Shown: positions 32,371 through 41,322, numbered from the stretch's first letter. The stretch: 64,000 bases of DNA from CADEED01 sp039931065 (GCA_039931065.1 JBDTSP010000019.1:16669-80668), one strand, 5' to 3'. Translations and numbers: made by a program. Notes: a model not told the origin generated them from the letters alone.

Positions 32371-34076
32371 CGCAGTACGTGATCCACGAGCAATTGCAGG
32401 CGGCGCTCACCCTTGTATTCGTTGATATCCAGCCGGTAGACCAGCCGGATGTCGCCCTCCGGCAGCGGCGGGTTCTCGTCGACACCTTTGAAATTGAATG
32501 CGATGGCATCGAAGCTGCGCGCCTGGTCTGCGGTGGTGAGCCACATCTTCAGATGTTTGTCGCCCACCACGCGGGCGTTCTTGATGGCGAATACACCGTC
32601 GAAGCACGGTTCCGGAAACGCCTGGCCCCAGGGTCCGCCTTCGCGCAGCGCCTGCGCCGTTTCGAGCGCAATCTCATCGCTCGACAACTCGCCATCGGTT
32701 TCGACGCGGTTCGAAGGAATCGACGGATCGCGCCAGCGGGTCACCTCCTGGTCGAATGCCTGCGCGAATGCATCGAGATGTTTCTCTTCGATCGACAGGC
32801 CGGCTGCCATTGCATGCCCGCCGAAGCGGTTGATCAATTCCGGGTGACGCGTCGCGATGCCGTCGAGCACGTCGCGGATGTGGATGCCCTGCACCGAACG
32901 CGCCGAGCCTCTCAAACTACCGTCCGCGTTACGCGCGAACGCGATCACCGGGCGCCGCACCCGGTCCTTGATGCGGCTCGCCACGAGGCCAACGACCCCC
33001 TGGTGCCAGGCCGGGTCGAACAGACACACGCCATGGCGCGACGCACCGTCGCCGGGATCGCGCAAACCGCTGACCGCGGCCAGCGCCGCGCCCTGCATTT
33101 TTGCTTCGATCTCGCGCCGCTCGGTGTTGAGCTGGTCGAGGCGCGTCGCGAGCGCCAGCGCTTCGGAATCGTCGTCCGTCAGCAGGCAACGAATGCCGAT
33201 CGACATGTCGTCGAGCCGGCCGGCCGCGTTCAGCCGCGGTCCGATGGCGAATCCCAGGTCGGCGGAGGTCAGCGACGGCGCATTGCGCTTGCCGATCGCC
33301 AGCAGCGCGCGAATGCCGGCGATCGCGCGCCCGGCGCGAATCCGGCGGATGCCCTGCGACACCAGCACGCGATTGTTGACGTCGAGCGGCACCAGGTCTG
33401 CGACCGTACCGAGCGCCACCAGGTCGAGGAAATCGGTGACCGGCGGCATCACGATCGTGCCGCGCTGGTCGAGTTCGCGCCGCACCGCCGCCATCACGTA
33501 GAACGCCACGCCGACTCCCGCCAGGGCACGCGAACCGAAGCGGCTGCCGGGAACATTGGGATTCACGATCACGTCGGCCGCGGGCAACTCGGGCCCCGGC
33601 AGATGATGGTCGGTGATCAACACCTTGATGCCCCGCGCCCGCGCGGCCGCGACGCCGGCATTACTCGAGATGCCGTTGTCGACAGTAATGATGAGTGATG
33701 GCGCCCGCTCGGCGGCGATCCCGACGATCTCCGGAGTCAGCCCATAGCCGAATTCGAAGCGGTTCGGCACCAGGAAATCGACTTTCGGAAAACCCCAGGC
33801 GCGCAGGCAACGCACAATCAGCGCGGTGCTGGTCGCGCCGTCGGCATCGAAATCGCCGATGACCAGGATGCGGCGCTCGCGGTGCTCGAGGATCAGCGCC
33901 ACCGCCGCCTCGATACTTTCGAGCGAACCCACCGGCACCAGCCTATCTAGCGTGAGCGCGAGGTCGGCCGAATCGCGTACGCCGCGCGCCGCGTACGCAC
34001 GGCGCAACACCGGATGCAGGCGTGCATCGGCGATTTCGGTGTGAGTGGCGACGCGCCGTTCGATGACCAGTTGCAT
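32367..34076 (-). CDS. recJ: RecJ, single-strand-specific 5'-3' exonuclease
   Basis: 569 residues, DHH family. Motif I is VIGDFDADGATSTAL (about residue 77), motif II is ITVDNGISSNAG, motif III is the DHHLPG signature, and the DHHA1 part carries FGGHAMAAGLSIEEKHLDAF (about 430). Acts in RecF-pathway recombination and mismatch repair. It starts ATG at 34076, 9 bp after the rpfE-like gene, and continues into the GNAT gene. Confidence 0.97.
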   Translation of the reverse strand: MQLVIERRVATHTEIADARLHPVLRRAYAARGVRDSADLALTLDRLVPVGSLESIEAAVALILEHRERRILVIGDFDADGATSTALIVRCLRAWGFPKVDFLVPNRFEFGYGLTPEIVGIAAERAPSLIITVDNGISSNAGVAAARARGIKVLITDHHLPGPELPAADVIVNPNVPGSRFGSRALAGVGVAFYVMAAVRRELDQRGTIVMPPVTDFLDLVALGTVADLVPLDVNNRVLVSQGIRRIRAGRAIAGIRALLAIGKRNAPSLTSADLGFAIGPRLNAAGRLDDMSIGIRCLLTDDDSEALALATRLDQLNTERREIEAKMQGAALAAVSGLRDPGDGASRHGVCLFDPAWHQGVVGLVASRIKDRVRRPVIAFARNADGSLRGSARSVQGIHIRDVLDGIATRHPELINRFGGHAMAAGLSIEEKHLDAFAQAFDQEVTRWRDPSIPSNRVETDGELSSDEIALETAQALREGGPWGQAFPEPCFDGVFAIKNARVVGDKHLKMWLTTADQARSFDAIAFNFKGVDENPPLPEGDIRLVYRLDINEYKGERRLQLLVDHVLR

Positions 34077-34085
34077 GGCGGGCGA

Positions 34086-35099
34086 TTATGCCTTCGTGCG
34101 CGCGTGCCGTTGCCCAAGCTGGGTGAGCCAGGGTTTGTTGCCGCGCCAGAGGCGCCAGGCGGGCCGTGCCGCGACGCGGAACCAGCGATCGTTGGCAATG
34201 ATGTCGAAAGCCGCGAGTGTGCCGTCGGACAATGCGGCTCGAACCGGCGCAAACCAGTTTGCCTCGAGCGCTGCCAACGACTCAGCCGGCGCGCCGTTGA
34301 TGGGCATCAGCTCGACCAGCACCCGATCGGACGCGGCGCGCACCTCGGCAAATCCCGCCGGCACATTTGTCGGAAAAGCGCCGATCGTGGCGCGCGCCAA
34401 TGCCGCAAAGGCCGGATCGTCGCCGTGGAAGTGCAGTATCGAGCGGTTTTCCGGTAACGCGCGCGGTGGTAGAGGCAGGCGCGGTCCGCCACCCCACAAC
34501 CACAATGACGTCAGACGCGGCAGGCCAGAGCGTTCGCGCGCCAGATTCACCGTCGCGCCATGCATCCACATTTCTATTTCCGCCGAGAGCCGTCGCAACT
34601 CGCGCGCTGGCGCACCCGACGGCAAGGCGTGGCCAATCTCCGTATCGAGCAGGCGAGCCGGGTCGACGGTCTCGACCTGCGCGGGCGCAAGACCTGACAA
34701 CACGAATCCGCGCGGGCCTGCATCGTGGAGCACATACGGCGCGAACGTGCGGGTGAATTCCTCGCGCCATTGATCGCGCTCGGCGGCCGCGACTCGCGGC
34801 AACCCGCGCTCGAGCATGCGCACGTGATCGAGGCGCGCTTCGAGTCGCACCGGGGTCGCGAGCCAGACGAAGTCGCCCGCGGCCGCGACCTCACCCGCCG
34901 CCAGCGTCGCGGCCGGTGAAACCAGATCGGCGCGGCCGAGATCCCGGGCGAGCCAATGCCGCCAGTCGGTGATGTGTGTGCTGTGCGCGAATCGCAGCAG
35001 CCAGTCGAGGTGGGGCAGCTCCAGCGGTTGAACCGCCGCAGCGCGCGCGGCTTCCTCCGGCAGATACAGGTCGGAGAGAATAAGAGTCAGCCTTCGCAT
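34086..35099 (-). CDS. RpfE-like protein of unknown biochemical function
   Basis: 337 residues, no signal peptide or membrane segment. It begins MRRLTLILSDLYLPEEAARAAA and contains PHLDWLLRFA, WADP-free but conserved-looking LLWLWGGGPRLPLP-type segment (SLWLWGGGPRLP, about residue 208) and a C-terminal FDIIANDRWFRVAARPAWRLWR. This Trp-rich style and its place directly upstream of recJ match RpfE of Xanthomonas, where rpfE-recJ-prfB-lysS cluster in the rpf locus. The biochemical role is not established. The start overlaps nothing; a 15-bp gap separates it from the divergent Mth938-like gene. Confidence 0.7.
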   Translation of the reverse strand: MRRLTLILSDLYLPEEAARAAAVQPLELPHLDWLLRFAHSTHITDWRHWLARDLGRADLVSPAATLAAGEVAAAGDFVWLATPVRLEARLDHVRMLERGLPRVAAAERDQWREEFTRTFAPYVLHDAGPRGFVLSGLAPAQVETVDPARLLDTEIGHALPSGAPARELRRLSAEIEMWMHGATVNLARERSGLPRLTSLWLWGGGPRLPLPPRALPENRSILHFHGDDPAFAALARATIGAFPTNVPAGFAEVRAASDRVLVELMPINGAPAESLAALEANWFAPVRAALSDGTLAAFDIIANDRWFRVAARPAWRLWRGNKPWLTQLGQRHARTKA

Positions 35100-35114
35100 G
35101 CGTTATCGTAAACG

Positions 35115-35507
35115 ATGAAAATCACTCAGCAACCGACCGTCGGCATCAATCTCATCCGCCGGTACGGCGCGGACTTCATCACCCTCGGTGAGGAAGACAT
35201 TCGCGCCAGTTGCCTGGTCACCGCGGCCACTCTCACCCGCGATTGGGCGCCGCGGACGGTCGAGGAACTGAAGATGGAACATCTGTCGCCCCTGTTCGAA
35301 CTCGCGCCCGAGATCGTGGTGCTCGCAACCGGCCCGCAGCAGACGTTTCCACGCGCGGCGCTGCGCGCCGAATTCGCGACGCGCAGGATTGGTTTCGAAG
35401 TGATGGAAGTTGGCGCGGCCTGCCGCACCTACAACGTACTGGTGGGCGAGGAGCGGCGCGTGCTGGCGGCGATTCTGCTGCCCGGATCCGGGAAGGGATC
35501 CGGGTGA
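35115..35507 (+). CDS. Mth938-like (DUF498) domain protein
   Basis: 130 residues. It has the Mth938/NDUFAF3-type beta-alpha fold: INLIRRYGADFITLGEEDI, then LSPLFELAPEIVVLATGPQQTFP (the conserved 'VVLGTG' strand-turn), and GFEVMEVGAACRTYNVLVGEERRVLAAILLP near the end. Mitochondrial homologues assist complex I assembly; the bacterial role is unknown. The last codons overlap the left arm of the inverted repeat at 35495. Divergent from the rpfE-like gene. Confidence 0.85.
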   Translation: MKITQQPTVGINLIRRYGADFITLGEEDIRASCLVTAATLTRDWAPRTVEELKMEHLSPLFELAPEIVVLATGPQQTFPRAALRAEFATRRIGFEVMEVGAACRTYNVLVGEERRVLAAILLPGSGKGSG

Positions 35508-35656
35508 AAGCACAGGGGGAGAAAGTTGTTTAGCGAGGCCAATGGTTCGAAGCTGACAGACTCGAATTACTGGCGAAATTTTTTCTTCTTCTTTTCGGCG
35601 ACTTCTTCTTATTGCCGCGACTTCCCCGTTCTCCCCTGTGCCCTCAACCGGATCCC
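35495..35656. repeat. Gene-free spacer with ~28-bp terminal inverted repeat
   Basis: The spacer between the Mth938-like gene and pcm (35508-35844) has no convincing gene and is AT-richer than its neighbours. Two arms, 35495-35524 and about 35628-35656, are imperfect reverse complements (GGATCCGG, GCACAGGGG and AGAA blocks conserved) about 100 bp apart. The interior is T/C-rich (35578-35612). To the right, 35807-35826 holds a 7-bp palindrome (ATTCGAG / CTCGAAT). It could be a MITE-like element or a long hairpin terminator. Confidence 0.55.
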
Positions 35657-35844
35657 CTCACATATTGAAGAGTGCCATGTCGGCGAGCGGCGACATCAAA
35701 ACATGTTAAATGCGGACTGACAAGGCTTAAGCCTAATGGCTCACAACCTGCCTCTGAATACGACCGCCTGCTTCTAACAAAAACAAATACTTAGCGAACA
35801 TTCCGCATTCGAGAATTTACTCGAATACTGTGCTGCAGCGAAAA

Positions 35845-36510
35845 TCAGCCGAGTCCACCGAGCATCGGCACGAAGGCAACCTTGCCGAGCACTTCACGCT
35901 CGATGTGTTCGTCGCGACGCGTGAAGCGAATGAGTTCCTGCGCGCCCTCCGGACCCACCGGCACGATCAGCCGGCCCTTGTTAGCCAGCTGCGTGAACAG
36001 CGCCTCCGGCACCGCGAGCGGCGCCGCGGCGACCAGGATTCCGTCGAAAGGCTTCTGCGATTTCCAGCCGGCGAATCCATCGCCGTGCTTGAGCATCACG
36101 TTCTTGACGCCGAGCTCCTTGAGTGTGGCCTTGGCGCGCTTGGAGAGCGGGCCGATACGCTCGATCGAGTAGATCTTCTTTACCAGCGGCGCCAGCACCG
36201 CGGTCTGGTAGCCGCAGCCCGTGCCGACTTCGAGCACCTTGCCAACCTTTCGACCGCCTTCCAGCAGCGCTTCGGTCATACGCGCCACGATGTACGGCTG
36301 CGAGATCGTCTGGCGGAATCCGATCGGCAGCGCGGTGTCTTCGTACGCGCGGCTAGCCAATGCCTCATCCACGAAGATGTGGCGCGGCACGTTGCGGATG
36401 CGATCGAGCACCGTCAGATTGGCGATGCCCTGCTCCCGCAGACGCTGGATCAGGCGATCGCGCGTGCGCGCGGAGGTCATGCCGATGCCCGCGTTGCGCT
36501 GCTCGCTCAC
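35845..36510 (-). CDS. pcm: Pcm, protein-L-isoaspartate O-methyltransferase
   Basis: Repairs isoaspartyl damage in proteins. The GTG start at 36510 overlaps the surE stop (GTGA) and yields 221 residues. Landmarks: VPRHIFVDEALASRAYEDTALPIGFRQTISQPYIVARMTEAL, the SAM motif KVLEVGTGCGYQTAVLA, IYSIERIGPLSKRAKATL, HGDGFAGW, FDGILVAAAP, and a C-terminal VAFVPMLGGLG. surE-pcm is the standard pairing. No nlpD/rpoS follows in this window, unlike E. coli; instead the gene ends in a non-coding spacer. Confidence 0.96.
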   Translation of the reverse strand: MSEQRNAGIGMTSARTRDRLIQRLREQGIANLTVLDRIRNVPRHIFVDEALASRAYEDTALPIGFRQTISQPYIVARMTEALLEGGRKVGKVLEVGTGCGYQTAVLAPLVKKIYSIERIGPLSKRAKATLKELGVKNVMLKHGDGFAGWKSQKPFDGILVAAAPLAVPEALFTQLANKGRLIVPVGPEGAQELIRFTRRDEHIEREVLGKVAFVPMLGGLG

Positions 36511-37280
36511 GAGCCAGCCCAGCTGCGCAGGGTGTCGAGTTCCGCGTGATTCGTGAGATCGACTGTGAGCGGCGTGACCGACACGTAGCCCTGCGCCACG
36601 GCGTGGAAATCGGTGCCGGGGCCCGCGTCCTGGCTCTTGCCCGCGGGCCCGACCCAATACACCGGGCGGCCACGCGGATCTTCGGCGCGGATCACCTTCT
36701 CCGAGCGATGGCGATTGCCGAGACGCGTGACCAACATTCCCTTCACGTCCGCGATCGGAATGTTGGGGACATTGACGTTGAGGATCGTCGCACGGCCGAG
36801 GGCGTGGACAATGGGTGCAGCGATCAGCTTCTCGACGATCAGCCGCGCGAAGTGGCCGGCGGTTTCGAACAGACGCGGGTCGTCTCCGCGCAGCCCGTCG
36901 GTGTTGAGCGAGATCGCGACCGCGGGTTTGCCGAGGTGGCGGCCTTCCGTGGCGGCCGCGACCGTGCCCGAATACAACACGTCGTCGCCGAGATTGGCGC
37001 CGTCGTTGATGCCGGACACGACCATGTCGGGTTCGAACGGGAACAGGCCCGAGATCGCGAGGTGCACGCAATCGGTGGGCGTTCCACCTTGCAGGAAGTA
37101 GACGTCGTCTTCCGCCTTTTCGACGCGTAACGGCATGTCGAGGGTGAGTGAATTGCTGGCGCCGCTGCGATTGCGATCGGGCGCGACCACTGTCAGATCG
37201 CCTACACCCTGCAACGCTTCGCGCAGTGCGAGGATGCCGCGTGCGCGGTAACCATCGTCGTTGGATATGAGGATTCGCAC
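36507..37280 (-). CDS. surE: SurE, 5'/3'-nucleotidase
   Basis: 257 residues. The metal-binding start is MRILISNDDGYRARGILAL, with the acidic pair at residues 8-9. Further motifs are VVAPDRNRSGASNSLTL, VHLAISGLFPFEPDMVVSGINDGANLGDDVLYSGTVAAATEG (the SurE signature with Asn) and the C-terminal DFHAVAQGYVSVTPLTVDLT. Dephosphorylates nucleoside monophosphates under stress. Divergent from the Smr gene; the starts are 40 bp apart. Confidence 0.97.
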   Translation of the reverse strand: MRILISNDDGYRARGILALREALQGVGDLTVVAPDRNRSGASNSLTLDMPLRVEKAEDDVYFLQGGTPTDCVHLAISGLFPFEPDMVVSGINDGANLGDDVLYSGTVAAATEGRHLGKPAVAISLNTDGLRGDDPRLFETAGHFARLIVEKLIAAPIVHALGRATILNVNVPNIPIADVKGMLVTRLGNRHRSEKVIRAEDPRGRPVYWVGPAGKSQDAGPGTDFHAVAQGYVSVTPLTVDLTNHAELDTLRSWAGS

Positions 37281-37319
37281 CGGCGCGCAATATACTCAAT
37301 GCGTCAACGCGGAGGTAGC

Positions 37320-37874
37320 TTGAGCGGCAAACGCACCGATCCGGACACGGATCTGTTTCGTGAGGCCATGATCGACGTGAAGCCGATCAAGGCGCGTGCA
37401 CCTGTGCCCGCCGCGCGCCGCAAACCGCCCGCCCGCGCGCGGTTCAGCGCCGCCGATCGCGCCCTGGTGCTGGTGGAAAGCCTGCAGGGGTTTGGCGATG
37501 GTGAAATCACCGACACGGGTGACGAGATTTCCTTCCGCCGCGCCGGCGTGCAGGAAGGGATCCTGCGGAAACTGAAACGCGGCGATTACCGCGTCGAGGA
37601 CATCTGCGACCTGCACGGTTTGCGTGCGGATGAAGCCAAGGCGGCGTTGCGCGGGTTCCTGGCCGAGTCGCTGGCGCACAACCTGCGCTGCGTGCGCATC
37701 ATTCACGGCAAGGGAAAGGGTTCGGGCCCGAAAGGCCCGGTGCTGAAGGTGGCCGTGAACATGATCCTGCGCAAGACCGCGCCGGTGCTGGCGTTCACCT
37801 CGGCGCGACGCGTCGATGGCGGCACCGGCGCCATCAACGTGCTGCTGTCTAACCAGTCCAGCGCGAAGGCGTAG
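37320..37874 (+). CDS. Smr domain protein (SmrA/SmrB type)
   Basis: I prefer the TTG start at 37320, because GGAGG sits 4 bp before it. The ATG at 37299 overlaps that site and has no ribosome-binding sequence. The product, about 184 residues, begins SGKRTDPDTDLFREAM. The C-terminal Smr domain has DICDLHGLRADEAKAALRGFLAES and VRIIHGKGKGSGPKGPVLK (the HGxG signature). Smr proteins are nucleases; E. coli SmrB cleaves mRNA between collided ribosomes. The LDxH motif near the start of the domain appears here as DLHG. Confidence 0.85.
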   Translation: MSGKRTDPDTDLFREAMIDVKPIKARAPVPAARRKPPARARFSAADRALVLVESLQGFGDGEITDTGDEISFRRAGVQEGILRKLKRGDYRVEDICDLHGLRADEAKAALRGFLAESLAHNLRCVRIIHGKGKGSGPKGPVLKVAVNMILRKTAPVLAFTSARRVDGGTGAINVLLSNQSSAKA

Positions 37875-37882
37875 CTTTTCGG

Positions 37883-38674
37883 CTAACTCTTCTTCGTGAA
37901 CGCCTGCTTGAGGCGCTCCTGGGTCGCCGGCACGAACCATTTCTCGCTCGCCATGGCGCCGAACTCGCGTTCGTTCAGCAGGTCCTGGCCGGGCCTGCCG
38001 TACAGATCGATGAGATCGCGGCGCGTGAGTTCGCGGGTCTTCAGCATGACGTCCCGGGGCAACGCGCAGAATTCGCGCGCTATCGCCAAGGCCCGCGCCA
38101 CGACCTCGGCGGGCTCGCACAACTCGTCGACCAGACCGATTCGATACGCGGTCGCCGGGTCCATCAACGCGCCACGCGTCAGGAATTGCGCCGCGTGACC
38201 GCCCGTCAGGCGTTTGAACGCGCCCATGATCAACGCACCCGGAAACAGCCCGATGTGCACTTCGTTGAGACCCATGCGGAAATCGCCCTGCGCCATCACC
38301 CGGTAGTCGCCCTGCACTGCGAGTACCGTGCCGCCCGCGGGTGAGTGACCGGTGATCCCGAAAATCACCGGCATCGGTGCCATTGCGAGCGCACGAGCCG
38401 CGCGCCACAACTCGATGAACACCGCGCTCACGCCGTCGCGATCGAGCGTGAGCATGGTTCGCACGTCGAGCCCGGCCGAGAAGAGTCCGGGCTGCCCGGT
38501 CATGACCACCGCGGCCGCGCCTTTCGCCGCCTGCAGTGCCGCATTGATGGCGCGCAGCAGGTCGACGTTCAGCGCGTTCACCGGTGGGCGGGCGAGACGG
38601 ATCTCACGGATGAATGCGCCGCCGGGCGAGGCATCGGCGGTGATCGCGTGGTCGGTCGTTTCGAGCATGATCAT
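37883..38674 (-). CDS. Enoyl-CoA hydratase/isomerase family protein
   Basis: 263 residues of crotonase fold: RPPVNALNVDLLRAIN, VVMTGQPGLFSAGLDVRTML (first oxyanion-hole segment), PVIFGITGHSPAGGTVLAVQGDYRVMAQGDFRMGLNEVHIGLFPG (second segment; the usual GxAxGGG reads GHSPAGG). The GLNEVHIGL stretch places a Glu where isomerases have it, so a 3,2-trans-enoyl-CoA isomerase is more likely than a hydratase. It overlaps the truD stop by 4 bp, an unusual addition to the truD-isp run. Confidence 0.85.
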   Translation of the reverse strand: MIMLETTDHAITADASPGGAFIREIRLARPPVNALNVDLLRAINAALQAAKGAAAVVMTGQPGLFSAGLDVRTMLTLDRDGVSAVFIELWRAARALAMAPMPVIFGITGHSPAGGTVLAVQGDYRVMAQGDFRMGLNEVHIGLFPGALIMGAFKRLTGGHAAQFLTRGALMDPATAYRIGLVDELCEPAEVVARALAIAREFCALPRDVMLKTRELTRRDLIDLYGRPGQDLLNEREFGAMASEKWFVPATQERLKQAFTKKS

Positions 38675-39738
38675 TCCCCCGGGTCGACTGCCGCGATGAT
38701 CTCGCGAAGCACCGTGGTCGCAAAGCTTCCCGAAGACAACGCGAAGTTGAGCCGCAGAACGCCGTCCGAATAATCATGCTCGAGATCGCGCACGCGGATG
38801 CGCAGCGCGCGCCGTTCGGATTTCATGCGTTCCTGCGCGATCACCGCCAACGCCTCCGGGAACCCGGCGGCTATGCGGTCCTCGAGCGCCAGCACCTCGC
38901 CACTCGCCAGGGATGTGCCTTCACCCCACAGCGGCGCCGTGGGATGTACATCGAGCGTGGTGCCACGTTGTTCGAGATCGGCATCCGGTGTTTCGACGGC
39001 GAACACGCTGCCGCGCCCGTCGAGGTTGGCGACGTCACCGGCCAGGAGCGTGCGCCAGGTGTCCAACGCGATTCGCTCGGCCAGGATCGCATTGAAGACC
39101 ACGCTGCGCGCCGCCGACAACATGAAACCCTGCGAGGAGCGGTCGCGCGACCGGGGGCGCTCGCCGCGCGCAAGTTGTTCGGCCAGCACCAGCACCTGCG
39201 CGAGATTGCCGGCGTCGCGGCCAAACCGCTGTGGACCGAAATAGTTAGGCGCGCCGCCGGTGCGGATTCGCGCCATCCGCTCCTGCAGTACGCCGGCATC
39301 GCAGTCGAGATTCCGCACCGTGATGACGAACCGGTTGCCCTCGAGCGCGCCGCGCGGCAACTTGCGCTGGTGCGGCGCCGAGGCAAGCACTTCGTACCCC
39401 TCGCCTTTCAGGCCGACGAATTCCTCGGCGGCGCGTTTTCCGCGCGGCAAGGTGAAGTGCTGTGTGGTGACCGCGTTGCGGTCTTTCATGCCAGCGAAAC
39501 CGACATCGAAGGGTTTGCAGCCGGCAGCGCGGGCCAGCTCGCGCGCCACCCATTCGGTGTTGGCGCCGCGTTTGCGCACCCGCAGCAAAGCGTGCGGCCC
39601 CTCGCCGCCGGCGGCGAACCCCAGGATCTCTTCGACTTCGAAGTCTTCGGGCGAGGCGCGCAACACGCCGGTTCCGAGCGGCTCACCCCAGGCGGTCGGC
39701 GGCGTCAGCGCCGCGCGGCGCCAGGTATCGGGGATCAT
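38671..39738 (-). CDS. truD: TruD, tRNA pseudouridine(13) synthase
   Basis: 355 residues. The N-terminal part has RASPEDFEVEEILGF, and the catalytic Asp is in VGFAGMKDRNAVTTQHFTLP (about residue 82). GNRFVITVRNLDCDA and PNYFGPQRFGRDAGNL are TruD hallmarks, followed by the TRUD insert domain. Overlaps ispF by 4 bp (ATGA). Coupled with ispD-ispF as in many gammaproteobacteria. Confidence 0.95.
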   Translation of the reverse strand: MIPDTWRRAALTPPTAWGEPLGTGVLRASPEDFEVEEILGFAAGGEGPHALLRVRKRGANTEWVARELARAAGCKPFDVGFAGMKDRNAVTTQHFTLPRGKRAAEEFVGLKGEGYEVLASAPHQRKLPRGALEGNRFVITVRNLDCDAGVLQERMARIRTGGAPNYFGPQRFGRDAGNLAQVLVLAEQLARGERPRSRDRSSQGFMLSAARSVVFNAILAERIALDTWRTLLAGDVANLDGRGSVFAVETPDADLEQRGTTLDVHPTAPLWGEGTSLASGEVLALEDRIAAGFPEALAVIAQERMKSERRALRIRVRDLEHDYSDGVLRLNFALSSGSFATTVLREIIAAVDPGE

Positions 39739-40202
39739 TCCAGCAACACCACTGCCTGCGCGGCGAGCCCTTCGTTGCGACCGACGAAACCCAGGTGTTC
39801 GGTCGTGGTCGCCTTGATGTTCACCTGGTTTTCGGTGACCCCGAGCATCAGCGCCAGCGAACGGCGGATCTCCAGGCGGTAGGGCGATACTTTCGGCGCC
39901 TGCGCAAGCAGCGTGATGTCCACGTTTCCGACCTTGTATTTACGCACACTCAGCATCTCGAGACAGGCGGCGACGAAGCGGCGGCTGTCGGCGCCCTTCC
40001 ACACGGGGTCGGTGTCCGGAAAGTGCATGCCGATGTCGCCGAGGCCCGCGGCGCCTAACAAGGCGTCGCACAGGGCGTGTAACACCACGTCGCCGTCGCT
40101 GTGCGCGACGACCCCGCGCGTGTGCGGAATGCGCACCCCGCCGAGCACGATGGAATCGCCCGGGCCGAAGGCATGCACGTCAAAACCGGAACCAATACGC
40201 AT
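39735..40202 (-). CDS. ispF: IspF, 2-C-methyl-D-erythritol 2,4-cyclodiphosphate synthase
   Basis: Fifth step of the MEP isoprenoid pathway. 155 residues. MRIGSGFDVHAFGPGD gives the zinc-binding Asp/His, followed by HSDGDVVLHALCDALLGAAGLGDIGMHFPDTD. The third metal ligand region follows, then a C-terminal VNIKATTTEHLGFVGRNEGLAAQAVVLL. The start shares a base with the ispD stop. Confidence 0.97.
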   Translation of the reverse strand: MRIGSGFDVHAFGPGDSIVLGGVRIPHTRGVVAHSDGDVVLHALCDALLGAAGLGDIGMHFPDTDPVWKGADSRRFVAACLEMLSVRKYKVGNVDITLLAQAPKVSPYRLEIRRSLALMLGVTENQVNIKATTTEHLGFVGRNEGLAAQAVVLLE

Positions 40203-40906
40203 CAGTTGTGCTCCAGGCGCAGCTTCAATATGGCGGCGGCGAGCGCGAGATCGTCCGCAGTCGTGATCTTGATGTTATCCGCCCGGCCGGCGATGAGTCG
40301 CGGCCGATGGCCGGCCCACTCCATCGCCTGGGCTTCGTCGGTCGGGATACGATTCACGGAAAGCGCGGAATCGAGCGCACGCCGCAACGGTCCGAAACGG
40401 AAAACCTGCGGCGTTGCCGCGCGCCACAATCCGGATCGATCGAGCGTGGCGGTGACCTCCGCGGGCTGAGAATCGCCAGCGCGTTTGAGCGTATCCGCCA
40501 GCGGCACGGCTAACAACCCACCTACTTCCTGTGATGCCAGTTCCTGCTTGAGCGCGGCCAGATCGGCGCTCGAGAAACAGGGACGGGCGGCGTCATGCAC
40601 CATCACCCAGTCGTCGTCGCTCGCGAGGGGGACGAGGAGTTCCAGCGCATTTCGCACCGAATGCACGCGCTGCTCTCCTCCCGCCGTGACCTGGAGATGG
40701 CGGGTTCGACGCACGGCGATCGAGGCCCAGTGTTCATCGTCCGTCGCGATCGCGACGACGATGCCCGCGCAATCGCCATCGGCCTCGAACGGCGCGAGCG
40801 ATAGCTCGAGGACAGTCGATCCGGCGAGCGCCGCGTACTGCTTCGGCAGCTGCGATGAGAACCGCCGGCCGCTGCCCGCGGCCGGAATGACGAGGAAGTA
40901 ACGCAT
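40202..40906 (-). CDS. ispD: IspD, MEP cytidylyltransferase
   Basis: Third step of the MEP pathway: CTP + MEP to CDP-ME. 234 residues with the nucleotide-binding loop VIPAAGSGRRFSSQLPKQYA (residues 6-25), VMVHDAARPCFS, and C-terminal RIPTDEAQAMEWAGHRPRLIAGRADNIKITTADDLALA. Between ftsB (30 bp upstream) and ispF. Confidence 0.97.
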   Translation of the reverse strand: MRYFLVIPAAGSGRRFSSQLPKQYAALAGSTVLELSLAPFEADGDCAGIVVAIATDDEHWASIAVRRTRHLQVTAGGEQRVHSVRNALELLVPLASDDDWVMVHDAARPCFSSADLAALKQELASQEVGGLLAVPLADTLKRAGDSQPAEVTATLDRSGLWRAATPQVFRFGPLRRALDSALSVNRIPTDEAQAMEWAGHRPRLIAGRADNIKITTADDLALAAAILKLRLEHN

Positions 40907-40936
40907 CGGGGGCGGAGATTACCGCGAGGCGTCGAC

Positions 40937-41266
40937 TCAGCGCGCGGCTGTCTGCCTGCGTTGCTCGGTGCGAGCCGGCGCGGTGCGCAAGGGCCGGACG
41001 GGAACGACCTGATAGAAAGTTTCGTTGCGGCCGATCATGCCGAGCTCGCTGCGCGCGCGCTCTTCGATGGCCGACATGCCCGCCTTGAGATCCGCCACTT
41101 CCGCAATCAATTGCTTGTTGCGTTCGGTGAGCTCGCCGTTCTCGCCCTTCTGGGCTTCGACCGCGTCCGACAGGCGCGAGACCTCGCGGACGCCATCCGC
41201 GGACAACCAGAGCCGGTGCTGAAGCATCAGCACGATTACCAGCAACGCTGCGCCCAGCCATTTCAT
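40937..41266 (-). CDS. ftsB: FtsB, divisome protein
   Basis: 109 residues. One N-terminal membrane helix (LGAALLVIVLMLQHRLWL) is followed by a coiled coil (LSDAVEAQKGENGELTERNKQLIAEVADLK) and the FtsB end ERARSELGMIGRNETFYQVV. With FtsL and FtsQ it regulates septal peptidoglycan synthesis. An extended Arg/Thr/Ala-rich tail of about 20 residues follows the conserved part. First gene of the ftsB-ispD-ispF-truD unit. Confidence 0.93.
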   Translation of the reverse strand: MKWLGAALLVIVLMLQHRLWLSADGVREVSRLSDAVEAQKGENGELTERNKQLIAEVADLKAGMSAIEERARSELGMIGRNETFYQVVPVRPLRTAPARTEQRRQTAAR

Positions 41267-41307
41267 CGGCGACGGCCTCTCACAAAGAATTTCCCCACTG
41301 CCAGTAG

Positions 41308-41322
41308 ACTAAACTAAACTAA
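41308..41322 (+). repeat. Triple ACTAA repeat, likely antitoxin operator
   Basis: ACTAA occurs three times in tandem, 8 bp before the GTG start of the Phd-type antitoxin, in the ftsB / antitoxin intergenic gap. Phd/YefM antitoxins repress their own operons by binding short repeats, so an operator role is likely. Confidence 0.4.

Noticed and set aside
35526..35720. 64-codon plus-strand frame in the spacer
   Set aside because: Poly-Phe stretch from a T-rich tract, no ribosome-binding site, and it crosses the inverted repeat.
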